Positions 44,096-53,806 of a DNA stretch of 64,000 nt are shown piece after piece. Location: contig JAEWKT010000051.1 in the NCBI GenBank assembly GCA_023393635.1, positions 1-64,000 on the forward strand, written 5' to 3'. A model generated the notes under the pieces. It was not told the origin of the DNA. It ran no database searches and saw nothing but the letters and a program-made list of their open reading frames with translations. Each line of letters opens with the position of its first letter. The stretch's first letter is position 1. The DNA is from Pseudomonadota bacterium. GTDB taxonomy: Bacteria > Pseudomonadota > Gammaproteobacteria > Pseudomonadales > Moraxellaceae. The position numbers and the translations under genes are program-made.

Positions 44096-45076
44096 CTATT
44101 TGGCATAGAAATACACAGCATAATCAGCTTGTGGCTCGGGAGAAACTTGCTCAGGATTACGCTTAATCCGCATCATTTTATTACTATCGTTGTAGTCCAC
44201 CTCAACAGCGTCTACATACATATAACCTTTGGCTTGTTTAATATTAAGTTCCTCTAGCATAGAGAGGGTATGCTTGACCAAAATATCTATAGCAGTGTTA
44301 TCTAATAAAATCCCGGCTTCCCCTTCTTCAAAGATTGTGCCCTGACGCACATAATTAGAATGAAAAACGGCTTTAGGCTCACGGCTTGGTTCTAAAGATT
44401 TGATAAAATCTTGCACGGCTTGAGCAATCTGTTCGCCCTCTCCTTCTTTGATAATCATTGCCGCTCGATCAAATTTTTTATCTAAAGAAATAAACTCAAG
44501 CTGTTCTATGCTAATTGAGCCATAAGCAACGTATTTCGTATCGCCAAAGGTAGTTTTTGAGAAAAATGAATTACTTGATTCCTCACCTTTTTTATTGACT
44601 TCTTTTTCTTTTGAACCCGAACGTCCCATTTGTTCAAAGTTACCATTTCCTAAATGATCAACAAAGTCTTCAAGCAAAAGTGGACTAGTTCTTTTGCATT
44701 GACTAGAAGGAACTACGTATCCACGAATTAAACCTGTAATCGATGTGAGTACATCAACTAAATTTTTATCTTTTGCGTAATGTAAATCGAATGCTTGATC
44801 ACGAAAAAGATGATGACGAATACAGTTTTGACTGATATACAAAGGCGTACCTTCTTTATAGTCAAAATTAATATCCGATGGGTCTTTTTTAAGTTTATAC
44901 CCTTTATCACTTTCCTTACCTGTCAGATTTGAATAACCACGAAGTTTTGGTAATGTATGGTTATCAACTATACGCCCTTCACTTTGTAATGTAGTTGGCC
45001 CATTCCAGTTCACTACACCATAGCCATAAGCCGTAATCTTGAAGTCTACGCTTTTGATCCCTGTTACTTTAGACAT
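44096..45076 (-). CDS. cas7fv: Cas7fv, I-Fv backbone subunit
   Basis: The 326-residue protein matches I-Fv Cas7: VTGIKSVDFKITAYGYGVVNWNGPTT at the start (shown here in parts: KSVDFKITAYGYGVVNWNG), LYISQNCIRHHLFRDQAFDLHY, YVVPSSQCKRTSPLLLEDF, FFSKTTFGDTKYVAYGSISIEQL and a C-terminal MMRIKRNPEQ. Copies line the crRNA spacer to form the filament. It differs clearly from Csy3 of ordinary I-F systems. Its start overlaps the cas2-3 stop by eight bases. Confidence 0.93.
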   Translation of the reverse strand: MSKVTGIKSVDFKITAYGYGVVNWNGPTTLQSEGRIVDNHTLPKLRGYSNLTGKESDKGYKLKKDPSDINFDYKEGTPLYISQNCIRHHLFRDQAFDLHYAKDKNLVDVLTSITGLIRGYVVPSSQCKRTSPLLLEDFVDHLGNGNFEQMGRSGSKEKEVNKKGEESSNSFFSKTTFGDTKYVAYGSISIEQLEFISLDKKFDRAAMIIKEGEGEQIAQAVQDFIKSLEPSREPKAVFHSNYVRQGTIFEEGEAGILLDNTAIDILVKHTLSMLEELNIKQAKGYMYVDAVEVDYNDSNKMMRIKRNPEQVSPEPQADYAVYFYAK

Positions 45077-48029
45077 TTCTAACTTCCTCTTTGCTGTTGT
45101 TTAGCTCGTTAATGAGCCGAATTGAAATTGCACCAATAGGTTGTTTGTCACATACAGCATAATAAATAGCATGATCTTGCCGAATGCCTGTACCTCCAAC
45201 CTTGTTTAAATCATCCTCGATATAGCTCAGATATAGCGGGTAATCAGCATCTCGCGCATAGTTCTCCAATACCTTACAGCGTGCCGTTTGTTTCTTTTCG
45301 GGTATTCCTTTAACGGGATGAGTGGGATCAATATTGCCGTGTTTTTGTGCAATAAAATTGATTAAGCCTACGTCACGAATGATAGTTAAAGATTCTGTTA
45401 AGTTATCAAACTCATCTTTGTCGCTAAGGGGTGCCTGATAAGCATATTCATTTAGGAAGATTGGCGTGCTGTAGTTATTTACATCCAGCTTGGCAAGCTG
45501 TACAAATCGGTTGTCTCCGCGCAGGGAATTTTTACTGATTTTCATTTTCTTTTCATCAGTTTTGACTTTTACCACTTTAACTGGTTCAGTTACTTTGGCA
45601 TTAAGTAAGTTGATACTGCTTTTAATGGCAGCTTCTAGATCCTGCTTAATAGCTTCTTCATGGCTTGACGCATAAAAATCCTTATAAAACTGGTAAATCT
45701 CGGGCAAACTAAAGACGCGACCATCCAGCTTTTCGGTTAAGTACAAGTACCACGCCTTGGCAGCTTGCAGATTATGCAGCTTGGCAAGAAATTTTGAAGA
45801 CGCACTGACCTGCTTACCGCGCTTTAAATCCTCGGTAATCACAATCGTCAGTTTATTAATATTCTCATTTTTTCCAAAACGATCTAAGCGGCCTAAACGC
45901 TGTAAAATGTTTTCAGGGCTGCTCATTTCTGTGAGCATATAATCACAACTGATATTTAAAGATGCCTGAACAATAGGCCCACTCCTTAGAACAGCGTACT
46001 TATGCGTACCATCTTTTTTAAAAGACTCATACACTTCATTAAACCAGTATTTTTTATCACTACGCTTATATTTCGAGTGCAGCAAAATGCTATTTTCCTG
46101 CTCTTTTTGATATAAGAAACCAAGCTGAGCAGTTTGTGCGGTATTGCTAATTACAAACGTATTTTGGTCATAGGGCTGATAAAACGGATTTTGTAGCCTA
46201 TCGCTACCATCTGGCTCAACAAATTCAAGCTGATACTGGCTATTGTTAAAAGATGGCATTTCAACAACATCATATTTTGGGTCAATATCTAAAATTTCTT
46301 CTAGGTAACTGTAGTGTGGTGTGGCAGAAACCAGTAAGACCCGTTTATCGTACTTTTGACGCATATTTTTATTGCCAATCAATTCAGCAAATAGCAAATT
46401 AAAAATTTCCATGTTGATATATTCGTGATACTCATCAAATACCACATGAGCTTCCACAAAAGGTAATAAGCTATTCACTTTGCTATGTGTTGTAATCGAC
46501 CCTAGAATCTGGTCAATGGTGGTTACCACTATGTCACCAGAAAAGTAATGATCTTCTAGTGTGGGCTTATCCCATGAATTAGTGAACTTAAACTCACCGG
46601 TTAAAATTTCAATATTTGCATCAGGCAAGTAATTTTCTATGAGTTCCTGAAAAATACCCTGGCACACCTGTACCCGTGGACAAACCCAGATAATTTTTTG
46701 TGCATTTTTATTTTTCGCCCATTCCAGCGCAATTTTGGTTTTGCCGCAGCCCGCTGCCCCTGCCAGGACTGCTACATTAGGTAGGTCAGCCAACTGTTCC
46801 GCTGCTTCCTTCTGCTTCTGGGTACGTGCACTGTCAGGGAATTTATCTAATGCCTCACTAATATGCGAAACCAGATTAGAAATAATTTCTTGGTTATCCA
46901 GTAATACGTCGGCCAGACGTTCTTCCTGAATTAATTCATTCAATTCAAATGCTGGAAGTGACGACACTAGGCGATCTGCACTGATTACACAAGCACGTAA
47001 TAAATTATGCTGGGCATTAATAGATATTTTTCGCCTTAACTGATCAAAACTATCAGTCAGGTTATAGGTTTTAAAGTCGGGAAAATTAGTATTTTTAAAG
47101 GCATAAGAAAAATCATCTATCAAACTTTCAAAGTTTTCATCCTGCCAGTCAAGATGTGTTTCTATGGCTGAATCACCATTGCCATAGTTTTTAGCAATCG
47201 CATTAACTCTTCTTAGCAATTTTGCAGCTTGTTGTACCGTTTGCTCAAATTGCTCTTTGCTTAAATTTTTATCCAGATACTCATAAGCCTTAAACACGCC
47301 AGTAAAGTCATCTTCTTTACGATAAGGCTTAGCGTGGTGCCAGTAAATCACATGCTGCAAGGCTTCTTTTTGCGCATTGTTCAAACCACTACATTGCTTT
47401 TCAAACAGGTTAAAGAGTAGTAGTGAGATTTCATTGTGACGTGGGTGTTTTTCAAAGGTGAACTTAGTATCAATATGCTGACCATCATCCTCGCTATCCT
47501 TTTGCTTCCCCTTTTTCACCCACTCTTGAAATAGGGGATCTATTTTTCCTAGGTCATGTAAACAACCAGCCAGAAAAGCCACATTTGCCAGATTGCTATT
47601 CTCATCATTCCCTACTACGTTGATGAAAAGCTGTTGGGCAATATGACCGATAGCAAATAAATGTTCTGCTAAAGGCTGTAGGTGGGTATTGGCATAGAAT
47701 TCATCTTTTTTGGCTTTCATTGTCATCACATCCATAAATACATCTTTTTGAGTACGGTTTACTGGTACTAGACCTTGGCTATCAAATTTATTTCGGTTAC
47801 CCACAATCCACTGTAATTCTGTTCGGGTACGAGTTTTTATCCGATGGCAGGCAACCGCAGTGTTCTTGCTTGAGGTCAATTTCAATAATTTCTTTACTGC
47901 CAGCAACCCATCCTCAGTAATCACCGTTTGCCAAGTGTTATCACCAATACGGTTGGCAAAAGCATCCAGCACACGGCGGGTACGCGGTAGGGCTTTCTTT
48001 TCGCATTGGGATACAAAGGTGACGATCAT
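45069..48029 (-). CDS. cas3: Cas2-Cas3 fusion nuclease-helicase
   Basis: The 986-residue protein has a Cas2-like N-terminal domain (about residues 1-95). An HD nuclease follows with FLAGCLHDLGKIDP (His158-Asp159) and HPRHNEISLLLF. Then comes a DExH helicase: GAAGCGKTKIA Walker A (about 424-434), DEYH (about 531-534), VSATPHY and LQRLGRLDRFGK. A C-terminal Cas3 domain ends it. The Cas2-Cas3 fusion is diagnostic for type I-F. It unwinds and shreds target DNA and joins Cas1 in spacer uptake. The start overlaps the cas1 stop by four bases (ATGA). Confidence 0.96.
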   Translation of the reverse strand: MIVTFVSQCEKKALPRTRRVLDAFANRIGDNTWQTVITEDGLLAVKKLLKLTSSKNTAVACHRIKTRTRTELQWIVGNRNKFDSQGLVPVNRTQKDVFMDVMTMKAKKDEFYANTHLQPLAEHLFAIGHIAQQLFINVVGNDENSNLANVAFLAGCLHDLGKIDPLFQEWVKKGKQKDSEDDGQHIDTKFTFEKHPRHNEISLLLFNLFEKQCSGLNNAQKEALQHVIYWHHAKPYRKEDDFTGVFKAYEYLDKNLSKEQFEQTVQQAAKLLRRVNAIAKNYGNGDSAIETHLDWQDENFESLIDDFSYAFKNTNFPDFKTYNLTDSFDQLRRKISINAQHNLLRACVISADRLVSSLPAFELNELIQEERLADVLLDNQEIISNLVSHISEALDKFPDSARTQKQKEAAEQLADLPNVAVLAGAAGCGKTKIALEWAKNKNAQKIIWVCPRVQVCQGIFQELIENYLPDANIEILTGEFKFTNSWDKPTLEDHYFSGDIVVTTIDQILGSITTHSKVNSLLPFVEAHVVFDEYHEYINMEIFNLLFAELIGNKNMRQKYDKRVLLVSATPHYSYLEEILDIDPKYDVVEMPSFNNSQYQLEFVEPDGSDRLQNPFYQPYDQNTFVISNTAQTAQLGFLYQKEQENSILLHSKYKRSDKKYWFNEVYESFKKDGTHKYAVLRSGPIVQASLNISCDYMLTEMSSPENILQRLGRLDRFGKNENINKLTIVITEDLKRGKQVSASSKFLAKLHNLQAAKAWYLYLTEKLDGRVFSLPEIYQFYKDFYASSHEEAIKQDLEAAIKSSINLLNAKVTEPVKVVKVKTDEKKMKISKNSLRGDNRFVQLAKLDVNNYSTPIFLNEYAYQAPLSDKDEFDNLTESLTIIRDVGLINFIAQKHGNIDPTHPVKGIPEKKQTARCKVLENYARDADYPLYLSYIEDDLNKVGGTGIRQDHAIYYAVCDKQPIGAISIRLINELNNSKEEVRNV

Positions 48030-48988
48030 ACTTCACCGCCTTGCTTAAAACCCAAAGCCGCGGCTTTCACCTGATCAAACATAAAGTCTAGTGCCCTATG
48101 CTCAGTAAATTTCTGCAATATCTGCTGGCGAAATTCTTGCTCGGTCGCTTTTTCCTTGGCACAGATAAATGCCCAAGGCAGCACAATCGCATCCTTGATT
48201 AAATCCGCCACATCAAACACCAATGCACCGCGGCGAGTCTTCCCGTGCATCACGGCAAAACCATGCGGAATGCCTAAAACCCAAAGTGTGGTGGCAGCTA
48301 AACCATAGGCTAGATAGTTGCCATGGTTTAAAAAATCATTAGCCAAATCACCTTGCTCAGGGTTACGATTAAAATCAGATGCACCACAGCGCGTGGCAGC
48401 CACTTTATAAAGTTGTTTAGTGGTCATGGCTTCGGCCAGTAAAATATCACCCACTTTATCCAGATAATTCAGTTTCTTCTCAAACCCAGCTAAAGCCTGT
48501 TCTATATCGCGGTCATCAATATAAAACCCTTCAGCTTGCAGATCGCGGTCTTTTGCCCAGATTCTGCGGATAAACTCAATGCGTGCCTGCTGGAATTGCT
48601 TGGCAACCGTTAAACGCTTAGTATCATCAAACCAAAATTGCATCCAGCCTTGCACATATTCGGTCGGCCGATATTCGCTTTGTGGCATTAACCACTCAAC
48701 TTCACTACCTGAAAATAACGGCGTACCACCGCCTCCGCAAAATCCAACCAGTACGCCTGCACTGGCCAGCATGCGCATGGCAGCCTGAGTAATGGATGTG
48801 CCTGTACCCAATAAAATCACCGTGGTATTGGCAATGGGAATATTCCAGTACTGATTTTCATTTTTGGCTTCAGTTAGGTAAAGCACTCGGCCATCTTTTT
48901 GCATGACCCTGCAATGTTCAAGGTAATACAAATTGGCACGTTTGGAATGTAAGATTGCTTTTAAGTCTGACGGGTTGAGCTGTTCCAT
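48026..48988 (-). CDS. cas1: Cas1, type I-F integrase
   Basis: The 320-residue protein matches type I-F Cas1: SDLKAILHSKRANLYYLEHC, YWNIPIANTTVILLGTGTS, GVLVGFCGGGGTPLFSG and PQSEYRPTEYVQ. The metal-binding Glu lies in LLAEAMTTKQLYK, with His in AVMHGKTRRGALVFDVADL and Asp just after. Cas1 inserts new spacers at the leader end. In-frame ATGs at 49018 and 49048 exist upstream. The start at 48988 (MEQLNPSD) is chosen by comparison with known Cas1 N-termini. It heads the cas operon. Confidence 0.96.
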   Translation of the reverse strand: MEQLNPSDLKAILHSKRANLYYLEHCRVMQKDGRVLYLTEAKNENQYWNIPIANTTVILLGTGTSITQAAMRMLASAGVLVGFCGGGGTPLFSGSEVEWLMPQSEYRPTEYVQGWMQFWFDDTKRLTVAKQFQQARIEFIRRIWAKDRDLQAEGFYIDDRDIEQALAGFEKKLNYLDKVGDILLAEAMTTKQLYKVAATRCGASDFNRNPEQGDLANDFLNHGNYLAYGLAATTLWVLGIPHGFAVMHGKTRRGALVFDVADLIKDAIVLPWAFICAKEKATEQEFRQQILQKFTEHRALDFMFDQVKAAALGFKQGGEV

Positions 48989-49084
48989 AGGGTTTAAACC
49001 AATCCATGTTTTCTTCATTATTACGTTATTTTTATAAAAAACCATCACTTGTTTTTAATATGGCGTCGTAAAATGTCGCCCATA

Positions 49085-49114
49085 AAAAACCAGCCACTAA
49101 GGACTGGTCTTTTT
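49085..49114 (-). terminator. cycA terminator, between cycA and cas1
   Basis: On the minus strand ACCAG pairs with CTGGT (49089-49093 and 49104-49108) followed by a T-run. It separates cycA from the cas operon, so the cas genes need their own promoter in about 49000-49084. Confidence 0.65.
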
Positions 49115-49127
49115 AATTAAGAAACAA

Positions 49128-50534
49128 TCAAGCTTTCTTGCGCTTCATCCACAAATAACCCACCATTAAAATAATTAACCAGATTGGGCTAACAATTAAA
49201 GACTGCCTTGTGTCTTCTTCCAGTGCCAAAATACCTACGGTGAAGACAAAAAAAGCAATCACCACGTAACTCATCACCACACCGCCTGGCATTTTATAAA
49301 TCGACTGGGCATGCAGCTCAGGGCGGGTTCTGCGATACTTAATATAAGCAGCCATCACCACCAGCCACACACTAATAAATAAAATAGTGGACAAGGTGGT
49401 CGCCAGCGTAAAGGCGCGTAAGGTGTTGGGTACAAAATATTGTAATAAGGCACCGCCCATAATACAGGCGCAGGAAAATAGCAGCGCGTTAGACGGCACA
49501 GCCGCACTGGACAACTGGCCAAATCGACTAGAAGCCTGATTGTCCTTGGCCAGACCAAACAACATACGGCTGGTTGAAAAAATACCGCTGTTCATGGAAG
49601 ACATGACTGATGACAGTACCACCAGATTCATGATAATAGCGGCGGTTGGAATACCAGCCAGCAAAAAAAGCTCCACAAAAGGACTTTTATCCGCCACCAC
49701 TTGTCGCCATGGTGTTACTGACATGACCATCATCAATGCCAGCACATAAAACAAAATAATCCGTATTGGAATAGAATTTACCGCTTTGGGTAAATTACGC
49801 ATGGGATCCTTGGTTTCTGCGGCGGTAGTACCGACCAGCTCAACGCCCACAAAAGCAAAAATGGCAATCTGAAAACCAGCTAGAAAGCCATGACTGCCAT
49901 TAGGGAACATGCCACCATCATTCCATAAATTGGCAAGCGAGGCCGTGCTTCCACCTGGCGATTGAAAGCCAGTAATGACCATGTAAATACCGATCACTAC
50001 CAGTGCAATAATGGCAATAATCTTGATTAATGAAAACCAGAACTCTACCTCACCAAACAAGCGAACGGTGAGCAAATTCAACCCCATCAGGAATAAAACG
50101 CAGCCTGCACTAATGGCAGCACCGCCAATTGGCGTAAACTGCTGACCCTCAGGCAGCCAGAAGCTTAAATAGCTTACAATCGCAGCAAGGTCAGCAATTC
50201 CAACCGTGACCCAGCATAGCCAATAGGTCCAACCCATAAAAAAACCAACTTTTGGTCCCAGCAGGTCATGGGTTAAATCAATAAAGGATTTATATTGCAG
50301 GTTTGATAATAATAATTCGCCAAGCGCACGCATGACAAAAAAGATCATCAAACCAATAATCATATAAATAAATAAAATAGAAGGCCCAGCCAGACTAATA
50401 GTCTTGCCTGAACCCATAAACAAACCCGTACCAATTGCGCCACCAATTGCAATAAGCTGTAAATGACGGTTCTGTAATTTACGCTGCAAATGATCTGGCG
50501 ATGAATGGTGATTGGCATCATCGTGCGACATCAT
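49128..50534 (-). CDS. cycA: CycA-like D-serine/D-alanine/glycine permease
   Basis: The 468-residue protein has about 12 membrane segments and the amino-acid-permease signature. The run IQLIAIGGAIGTGLFMGSGKTISLAGPS, seen here in HLQLIAIGGAIGTGLFMGSG, is almost identical to E. coli CycA, as are FGEVEFWFSLIKIIAI, FAFVGVELVGTTAAETKDP, SIPIRIILFYVLAL and IYKMPGGVVM. CycA imports D-serine, D-alanine and glycine by proton symport. Start is ATG 50534 (MMSHDD), with ATG 50531 as the alternative. Confidence 0.92.
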   Translation of the reverse strand: MMSHDDANHHSSPDHLQRKLQNRHLQLIAIGGAIGTGLFMGSGKTISLAGPSILFIYMIIGLMIFFVMRALGELLLSNLQYKSFIDLTHDLLGPKVGFFMGWTYWLCWVTVGIADLAAIVSYLSFWLPEGQQFTPIGGAAISAGCVLFLMGLNLLTVRLFGEVEFWFSLIKIIAIIALVVIGIYMVITGFQSPGGSTASLANLWNDGGMFPNGSHGFLAGFQIAIFAFVGVELVGTTAAETKDPMRNLPKAVNSIPIRIILFYVLALMMVMSVTPWRQVVADKSPFVELFLLAGIPTAAIIMNLVVLSSVMSSMNSGIFSTSRMLFGLAKDNQASSRFGQLSSAAVPSNALLFSCACIMGGALLQYFVPNTLRAFTLATTLSTILFISVWLVVMAAYIKYRRTRPELHAQSIYKMPGGVVMSYVVIAFFVFTVGILALEEDTRQSLIVSPIWLIILMVGYLWMKRKKA

Positions 50535-50868
50535 GAAAAGTTTTCCCAGTGTGGTGAAGCCCCGCCTAAAGCCTTATGTTTCCTAACACACCAGCGCCAA
50601 TAACTAACAATTTATTATGGGCTGGCTAAGCTTGCGGCATCCTTTATAGTTTTAGGGCAAAATAAACCTGCTCATTTAACAATGAACTTGAGGTCTGACA
50701 CAACAATTTACTCAGATTTTGATGCGTAACTATTCAGCAGCAGTGTGGTTTAAATAGCGCACGCGTGCCCTTTTGCCACGTCATACTGTGGCGCAGCCGT
50801 GCAGCAATGTCATTTATAAGGTATAAAATCCGTTACACTAGCAGCAGTTTATTAAAATCACGGATGCA
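50535..50868. other. Divergent intergenic region, cycA and radA
   Basis: About 334 bp without a gene. TATAAA (50822-50827) and TACACT (50834-50839) are possible -10 elements for radA, but no good -35 box goes with them. No hairpin or repeat stands out. Confidence 0.4.
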
Positions 50869-52263
50869 ATGAGCAAAGTTAAAACCCAATATGTTTGCCA
50901 GCAATGCGGCACCAAACACCCCAAATGGTCTGGCCAATGCAGTGATTGCGGCGAGTGGAACTGCTTAATTGAAAGTAAAACCGAGTCCGCACCAGCGCAC
51001 CGTGCCAAAGCTGGTATCAGCTCAGGTGGTTATGCAGGGCAAGCCAGCAGCGTGACCAAACTCAACCAGATTAGCATGGCGCGCGAAACCCGCTTAAGCA
51101 CGGGCATTAGTGAGTTTGACCGTGTGTTGGGCGGTGGCCTGGTCACAGGTTCAGTGGTGTTGATTGGTGGTGATCCAGGCATTGGTAAATCCACCATTTT
51201 GCTGCAAACCATGACCCACATGGCCGAGCAAACTGGCGAAGGCAACCGTGCATTGTATGTGACAGGTGAAGAATCCTTGTCGCAAGTGGCATTACGTGCG
51301 CAGCGGCTAGATTTACCCACGCATCAGCTCAGTGTCATGGCAGAAACCTGTGTTGAAACCATTTGCGCAACCCTTGCTCATGAAAAACCAGCGGTAGCAG
51401 TACTGGATTCTATTCAAACCTTATATACCGAAAGCCTGCAATCAGCGCCTGGTGGCGTGGCGCAAATTCGTGAGTCTGCTGCCCTGCTCACCCGTTTTGC
51501 CAAAAACTCTGGCACTGCATTATTTCTGGTCGGTCATGTGACCAAAGAAGGTGCCTTGGCGGGGCCACGTGTTTTGGAACATATGGTCGATTGCGTATTG
51601 TATTTTGAAGGTGAATCCGATTCACGTTTTCGCATGATTCGTGCGGTCAAAAACCGTTTTGGTGCGGTCAATGAGCTGGGTGTTTTTGCCATGACTGACC
51701 GTGGTTTGCGCGAGGTGCCCAACCCATCGGCTATTTTTTTAAGCCGTTATGATGAAGCCATTCCTGGCAGCATTGTCATGGTGAGCCGTGAAGGCACGCG
51801 CCCACTATTGGTTGAAGTGCAAGCCTTGGTGGATGATGCGCATGGCCAGCCGCGCCGTGTGGCATTAGGATTAGATCAAAACCGTCTGGCCATGCTGTTG
51901 GCCGTCATGCATCGGCATGGTGGCGTACAAACTACAGGACAGGATGTGTATGTCAACGTGGTTGGTGGTGTTAAGGTGATGGAAACAGGCTCTGATCTTG
52001 CTGTATTGCTGGCCGTGGCATCAAGCCTGCGGGGTAAAGCCTTACCGCAGCATTTGGCAGTGTTTGGCGAGGTTGGTTTATCGGGTGAAATACGTCCTGT
52101 GCCCAATGGGCAGGAGCGCCTGCGCGAAGCCGTCAAACATGGCTTTAAAACCGCCATCGTACCGCGTGCCAATATGCCGCAGCAGGCAATAAAAGGCTTG
52201 AATGTGATTGCCGTTGGACGCTTGCATGAAGCCATTGATGCCGCGCTGCAACTGGATAGCTAA
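50869..52263 (+). CDS. radA: DNA repair protein RadA (Sms)
   Basis: The 464-residue protein has an N-terminal C4 zinc finger (CQQCGTKHPKWSGQCSDCGE, about residues 10-29), a RecA-like core with Walker A GGDPGIGKST and DSIQTLYTE, the RadA-specific KNRFGAVNELG motif, and a C-terminal Lon-like domain (GQDVYVNVVGGVKVMETGSDLAVLLAV). RadA is a branch-migration helicase acting in recombinational repair. It stands alone on the plus strand. Confidence 0.97.
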   Translation: MSKVKTQYVCQQCGTKHPKWSGQCSDCGEWNCLIESKTESAPAHRAKAGISSGGYAGQASSVTKLNQISMARETRLSTGISEFDRVLGGGLVTGSVVLIGGDPGIGKSTILLQTMTHMAEQTGEGNRALYVTGEESLSQVALRAQRLDLPTHQLSVMAETCVETICATLAHEKPAVAVLDSIQTLYTESLQSAPGGVAQIRESAALLTRFAKNSGTALFLVGHVTKEGALAGPRVLEHMVDCVLYFEGESDSRFRMIRAVKNRFGAVNELGVFAMTDRGLREVPNPSAIFLSRYDEAIPGSIVMVSREGTRPLLVEVQALVDDAHGQPRRVALGLDQNRLAMLLAVMHRHGGVQTTGQDVYVNVVGGVKVMETGSDLAVLLAVASSLRGKALPQHLAVFGEVGLSGEIRPVPNGQERLREAVKHGFKTAIVPRANMPQQAIKGLNVIAVGRLHEAIDAALQLDS

Positions 52264-52277
52264 ATAGCTAATGCATA

Positions 52278-52305
52278 CTGCTGGCTGCTGGCTGCTGGCT
52301 GCTGG
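52278..52305 (+). repeat. Four tandem copies of a 7-bp repeat
   Basis: CTGCTGG is repeated four times without error at 52278-52284, 52285-52291, 52292-52298 and 52299-52305, starting 15 bp after the radA stop. Such perfect short tandem repeats often vary in copy number. Confidence 0.9.
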
Positions 52306-52482
52306 CATGCCAATCACATTTAAGCATGGATGTTTGCGGCACTTAATTGTGTGATATTTCATTACTTTTAAGGCTGGCTTAATGGTATTGAACAACAATT
52401 TAAAATATACAAATTGCTTGAAATTTTCAGGCAACCCTACATTAAACACTTATCACTTGATAGTACGTATAGGTAATTGCAG

Positions 52483-53505
52483 ATGCAAATCAATAAACGT
52501 GGTGTCGTTGCCGCACTGATGATGACAACTTTAGTGTTGTCGCCGCTTGCGGAAGCAAAGCGTATGGGTGGCGGTAAAAGCTATGGCATGAGCCGCAGCA
52601 ATAATTCTTCAGCCAGCCGTAACTATAATCGCCCTGCTACTCCACCACCAAGCCAGCAACAAACTGCACCACAGCGTTCAGGTCCTGGCGTGGGTGGTAT
52701 GGTTGCTGCGGGTGTGGCAGGTGCTGCAATTGGCGCAGTAGCTGCTAATGCGATGGCAGATAACAACGATCCAACCACCAGTGCAGATCCAACTACTGCT
52801 ACTGAAAATGGTACAGCAGCAAGCACAGCGCAGCCTGAAGAGAAAAATAGCTTTGGCTGGTTATGGATTGCCATTTTAGCCATTGCTGCGTTTTTCATTT
52901 TCCGTCGTTTTTCTGCTAAAAAAGCGACTGCACATGGTGCTAATCCATTTGCTCCAAACAGTAGTAATTCTAACCGTCAATCACTCAATGCCAATTCAGG
53001 TCCATTTGCGCGTGGCAACAATGCTGCTAGTCCAACCAGTCCTTTTTCTGGTAACACTACGGGCGGCAGCAACACCAATATCTTTGGTCAAGCCGTAGGT
53101 AGCAGTTCTGGCGGTGGTGGTGCTTATAGCAACAATGGCAACCAATTGGCTGATGGCACTGAGCCTGCCGCGTTTTTACGCCAGGCACGTGCGAAGTTTT
53201 TACACTTACAGTCTATGAATAGCAGCAGTAATATCGAAGAAGTTCGCCGTTACTTCACACCTGACATGTACACTGCCATTCGTGAAGATATTTTATCGAA
53301 TGATGACTTGGCAGAGTTTCCAAGCTTAAGCGCACAAGTGCTAGAAAGTAGCCAGGAAAATGGCCAATATGTTGCTAGCGTAGAATTTAGCGGCACGGTT
53401 AGTGAATCAATTAACGCGCAAGCTGTTCCATTTAGCGAAGTTTGGCATTTTGTTAAACCGCAAAATAGCAGTGAATGGTTAGTGGCTGGTATCCAGCAAA
53501 ATTAA
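52483..53505 (+). CDS. Tim44-domain membrane protein
   Basis: The 340-residue protein has a signal-like N-terminus (to about LAEAKR), a Gly/Ser/Asn-rich segment, a Gly/Ala hydrophobic stretch (about residues 68-92), a membrane segment (about 124-142, FGWLWIAILAIAAFFIF) and, after a long Asn/Ser/Gly linker, a C-terminal Tim44 domain (about 222-340) with PAAFLRQARAKFLHLQSM and RRYFTPDMYTAIREDI. Bacterial members are envelope proteins of unknown role. The frame opens with TTG at 52477, six bases before the ATG at 52483. Confidence 0.85.
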   Translation: MQINKRGVVAALMMTTLVLSPLAEAKRMGGGKSYGMSRSNNSSASRNYNRPATPPPSQQQTAPQRSGPGVGGMVAAGVAGAAIGAVAANAMADNNDPTTSADPTTATENGTAASTAQPEEKNSFGWLWIAILAIAAFFIFRRFSAKKATAHGANPFAPNSSNSNRQSLNANSGPFARGNNAASPTSPFSGNTTGGSNTNIFGQAVGSSSGGGGAYSNNGNQLADGTEPAAFLRQARAKFLHLQSMNSSSNIEEVRRYFTPDMYTAIREDILSNDDLAEFPSLSAQVLESSQENGQYVASVEFSGTVSESINAQAVPFSEVWHFVKPQNSSEWLVAGIQQN

Positions 53506-53528
53506 TTAAAAGTTGTGGTGTCCTGTAT

Positions 53529-53556
53529 AAAAAACCTTCCTACTGGAGGTTTTTTT
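53529..53556 (+). terminator. Terminator after the Tim44-domain gene
   Basis: AAAAACCTTCC pairs, with a bulge, with GGAGGTTTTT, followed by TT. It begins about 24 bp after the stop. Confidence 0.75.
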
Positions 53557-53707
53557 ATTGGCTCTCTTTTAATCAGTAAGTTGAAAAACCCTCTAAATAA
53601 ATTAAAAGATGAGCTACACAGCAGCTCCATTAGGGTTTTTGCCTGATGTTTCGTACATTGCTTTGGCCAGACAAAAACAAGACCTGCGGCAGGCAAAACT
53701 CACATAA

Positions 53708-53744
53708 AAAAAACATCACATTAGATACTAACGTGATGTTTTTT
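53708..53744 (-). terminator. purA-side terminator
   Basis: AAAAAACATCAC (53708-53719) pairs with GTGATGTTTTTT (53733-53744); an inner TTAG/CTAA extends the stem. T-tracts on both strands. It lies 62 bp after the purA stop. Confidence 0.85.
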
Positions 53745-53806
53745 GCTTAACTGACTGGCATTGCAACCAAGCAGCTTCTTTAGCTAACTGTCTATGTGGT
53801 TAACCA

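Noticed and set aside
42471..45076. Degraded ordinary type I-F locus that has lost csy1
   Set aside because: The cas7 and cas5 genes are not Csy3 and Csy2 but match the I-Fv forms along their length, and all frames are intact.
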